Assembly: GCA_026122915.1 (NCBI GenBank)
Contig: JAGIXO010000099.1
Coordinates: 1 to 5,917 of the forward strand
Direction of reading: 5' to 3'
Source: Candidatus Electronema nielsenii
GTDB lineage: Bacteria; Desulfobacterota; Desulfobulbia; Desulfobulbales; Desulfobulbaceae
DNA length: 5,917 bases
The notes under the pieces are model-generated. The model worked only from the letters and a program-made list of their open reading frames with translations. It had not been told where the DNA came from and made no database searches. A program made the translations under genes and the position numbers. This document shows, in pieces, positions 4,413 through 5,917 of the stretch (position 1 is its first letter; the number at the start of each line of letters is the position of its first letter).

Positions 4413-4445
4413 ATAGGGCCACGGTACGCCGTGACCCTATCTTTT
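4413..4445 (+). terminator. Terminator-like hairpin between the two Kazal genes
   Basis: The arms ATAGGGCCACGG (4413-4424) and CCGTGACCCTAT (4429-4440) pair over 12 positions with one mismatch around a TACG loop, and CTTTT follows. It lies 32 bp after the first Kazal stop codon and 33 bp before the second start codon. It probably ends or attenuates transcription from the first gene. Confidence 0.65.
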
Positions 4446-4450
4446 CAAGC

Positions 4451-4564
4451 AATGAAAACACCATCACGGAGGTTGTTCATGAACAAGTCTATCGTGTTGC
4501 TACTCAGTGGCTGTGCAGTGCTGCTGCTCTTGGCTGGTTGTCCCAAGCCCGGCCCGACCCCTCA
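4451..4564 (+). repeat. Tandem duplication, leader and signal peptide, copy 2
   Basis: This is the partner of 3995-4103. The 2-bp insertion in the leader puts an upstream ATG (4452) in frame with the gene, adding nine residues if it were used. In copy 1 the matching ATG (3996) is out of frame. GGAGG lies between that ATG and the proper start in both copies. Confidence 0.85.
4468..4472 (+). promoter_or_regulatory. Shine-Dalgarno for the second Kazal gene
   Basis: GGAGG lies 6 nt before ATG 4479, the same arrangement as in the first copy. It decides against the longer in-frame starts at 4407 and 4452. Confidence 0.75.
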
Positions 4565-4823
4565 CCATGATGTATTATGCGGAAGCAGAGGGTTGGCTGC
4601 CTGTCCTGCGGAACAATACTGCAAGTTCGATGCCAACGCAAACTGTGGTATCACGGATATTCCAGGGGTATGCACACAGAAACCGAGCGTAGAAAGATGT
4701 TCTCATCTCTATGCGCCTATTTGCGGCTGCGACGGTAAAACCTATGGCAACGCCTGCGAAGCAGCAAGTGCTGGCATTGCTGTTGATCATCAAGGGGAAT
4801 GCGTTCCATTGGCAACAGAATAA
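4479..4823 (+). CDS. Kazal-type serine protease inhibitor lipoprotein (P1 His)
   Basis: This 114-residue paralogue of the gene at 4021 has the same architecture. A signal peptide with lipobox L-A-G-C (Cys21) is followed by a shorter Pro-rich linker, a Cys-rich segment (34-65: CGSRGLAACPAEQYC, CGITDIPGVC) and a Kazal domain (74-108: CSHLYAPICGCDGKTYGNAC and Cys108). Every cysteine of the first copy is kept at the matching place. The predicted P1 residue, two after Cys74, is His76 instead of Lys, so target specificity should differ or inhibition of trypsin-like enzymes may be lost. The linker lacks the extra Pro/Thr residues of the first copy. No clear promoter lies between the terminator-like hairpin and the ATG. 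The phosphoesterase gene follows after 25 bp and is probably co-transcribed. Confidence 0.9.
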   Translation: MNKSIVLLLSGCAVLLLLAGCPKPGPTPHHDVLCGSRGLAACPAEQYCKFDANANCGITDIPGVCTQKPSVERCSHLYAPICGCDGKTYGNACEAASAGIAVDHQGECVPLATE

Positions 4824-4834
4824 AGACTAAGGTG

Positions 4835-4840
4835 AGGAGG
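4835..4840 (+). promoter_or_regulatory. Shine-Dalgarno for the metallophosphoesterase
   Basis: A perfect AGGAGG lies 8 nt before ATG 4849 and supports that start. Confidence 0.75.
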
Positions 4841-4848
4841 ACAAGATC

Positions 4849-5917
4849 ATGCCACAATCAAAGATTGTTATTATCAGTGATGTTCATCTAAGCGACGGAC
4901 AGAGCTACAGCTGGTTCAAAGACGACAGTAAACTGAAAGGATTCCTCAATCAGACAGCTAATGATCCTCTGGTAAAAGAGCTTGTGTTGTTGGGCGACGT
5001 GTTTGATGTATGGCTTTATCCTATCCACGTTGTGCCGTGGGATGCGAAGAAAATCATCCAGAAATGGAGCGGTATCATCACGGCACTCCAAAGCTGCGCG
5101 GCAAAGCTCCCGAAGGTGTATTACATCAACGGTAATCACGACATGGGAGTGACGCAGGCTGATCTATCCCTGATTAGCCCGAACATCACGCTGGTCTCTA
5201 CTACTCAGTACAACGCGCAACATCCCAACACCCTGCATCTTGAACACGGTCATCTGGTTGATATGTTCAATGCACCCGACATTTCAGGCGATCCGATTCA
5301 AGGGCTACCCTTTGGCTATTTCGTCACTCGGCTGGTAGCTACTGCTGGCAATCATGATGAGATATGGAATGCGCTGTCAGATATCGTTAAGGCTCATTTC
5401 GGAAAGATTAGCTTGTATAACAGCTTTGTTCAGCAGAAGAGCGGCCTAAGTATGTGGCCTGGACTCTTTGAGGGCTTTATTGAAGCACTGCTCGAAGACT
5501 TTATCAGGAAAGCAGGAAAGTTGCTGATAGAAGCTCTTGTTGATTTGTTGGTAGAGTATGTGAAGCTGGCAGACTCATCTGTCAATGACAACAGCAATAT
5601 TCTTCTCCCGAACGGTGCGAAGGTCAATATCGGCGAGGTGAAGAAGCGCTATCACAAGCTGCTGCTCAACTGGTTCAAAAGATACGGTCTGGCTGATCTA
5701 TACAATACCGCAACGGCATCAACCGGATTAGAATGGTATGCGGAGAAGCTACTCAGTCAGTCCACAGCAAAGACTGTTGTCATGGGACATACTCATCATG
5801 GCCAATGTCTTTCCATTGCGAACGGACAGTATGTAAACTCAGGTTGCTGGTGTGCTAAAGCGCAACCAACCTATGCAGAGGTCACGCTCCAAGCTGCACC
5901 TACAGTTGTGCTGAAGT
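4849..5917 (+). CDS. Calcineurin-like metallophosphoesterase (3' end outside window)
   Basis: The frame is open for 356 codons to the window edge. The five metal-binding blocks of the calcineurin-like phosphoesterase fold appear in order: ISDVHL (9-14, Asp11 and His13), LLGDVFD (47-53, Asp50), INGNHD (93-98, Asn96 and His97), LEHGHLVD (131-138, His133) and MGHTHHG (312-318, His314 and His316). They should bind a two-metal centre that hydrolyses phosphomonoesters or phosphodiesters. The spacing of the first blocks recalls LpxH-like UDP-diacylglucosamine hydrolases, but the protein is longer. About 170 residues lie between the fourth and fifth blocks, including an amphipathic helical stretch (about 205-244, GLFEGFIEALLEDF then LLIEALVDLLVEYV). 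There is no signal peptide, so it is probably cytosolic or bound peripherally to the membrane. The substrate is unknown. It lies 25 bp after the second Kazal gene and is probably in its transcript. Confidence 0.88.
   Translation, partial: MPQSKIVIISDVHLSDGQSYSWFKDDSKLKGFLNQTANDPLVKELVLLGDVFDVWLYPIHVVPWDAKKIIQKWSGIITALQSCAAKLPKVYYINGNHDMGVTQADLSLISPNITLVSTTQYNAQHPNTLHLEHGHLVDMFNAPDISGDPIQGLPFGYFVTRLVATAGNHDEIWNALSDIVKAHFGKISLYNSFVQQKSGLSMWPGLFEGFIEALLEDFIRKAGKLLIEALVDLLVEYVKLADSSVNDNSNILLPNGAKVNIGEVKKRYHKLLLNWFKRYGLADLYNTATASTGLEWYAEKLLSQSTAKTVVMGHTHHGQCLSIANGQYVNSGCWCAKAQPTYAEVTLQAAPTVVLK

Noticed and set aside
4406..4414. TATGATAAT as a -10 box for the second Kazal gene
   Set aside because: No acceptable -35 box lies 16-18 bp upstream, and transcription from it would run straight into the terminator-like hairpin.

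Overview
The window looks like a bacterial chromosome segment of about 50% GC from a Gram-negative organism, because it encodes three lipoproteins with classical lipoboxes. The dnaE start and the 128-residue RPGxCLAC-type protein recall Desulfobacterota (Desulfobulbaceae-like sulfur bacteria). That placement rests on protein resemblance from memory only and is an inference.

Left part (1-2103, all genes on the minus strand). The start of dnaE, the replicative DNA polymerase alpha subunit, runs off the left edge. Upstream of it, in transcription order, lie a predicted four-helix membrane protein (1954-1313), a truncated second copy of the dnaE 5' end (1304-1062) and a hicA-hicB toxin-antitoxin pair (1047-449). 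A third, 34-bp dnaE remnant (2070-2103) lies upstream of the membrane protein gene. The hicAB pair therefore sits between two direct repeats of dnaE codons (188 bp, 12 differences, all synonymous). The membrane protein gene lies between the second and third dnaE pieces, which both break at the same 9-bp word. This is the most unusual feature of the window. It suggests that the 5' end of an essential replication gene has been a repeated entry point for accessory, possibly defence-related cargo.

Middle part (2104-3320, plus strand). An intergenic region carries a good promoter candidate for a likely two-gene operon: a conserved 128-residue protein of unknown function and a class I SAM-dependent methyltransferase of the TPMT-like type. 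A 10-bp-stem hairpin followed by T residues ends it.

Right part (3321-5917, plus strand). First comes a 194-residue lipoprotein of unknown function. Then come two tandemly duplicated Kazal-type protease-inhibitor lipoproteins with nearly identical leaders and signal peptides but different predicted P1 residues (Lys versus His), separated by a terminator-like hairpin. Last is a calcineurin-like metallophosphoesterase whose 3' end is outside the window. The second Kazal gene and the phosphoesterase are only 25 bp apart and are probably co-transcribed. The lipoproteins suggest a cell-envelope theme: Kazal domains at the envelope would protect against trypsin-like or other serine proteases.

No rRNA, tRNA, CRISPR array, transposase or recombinase gene is visible.
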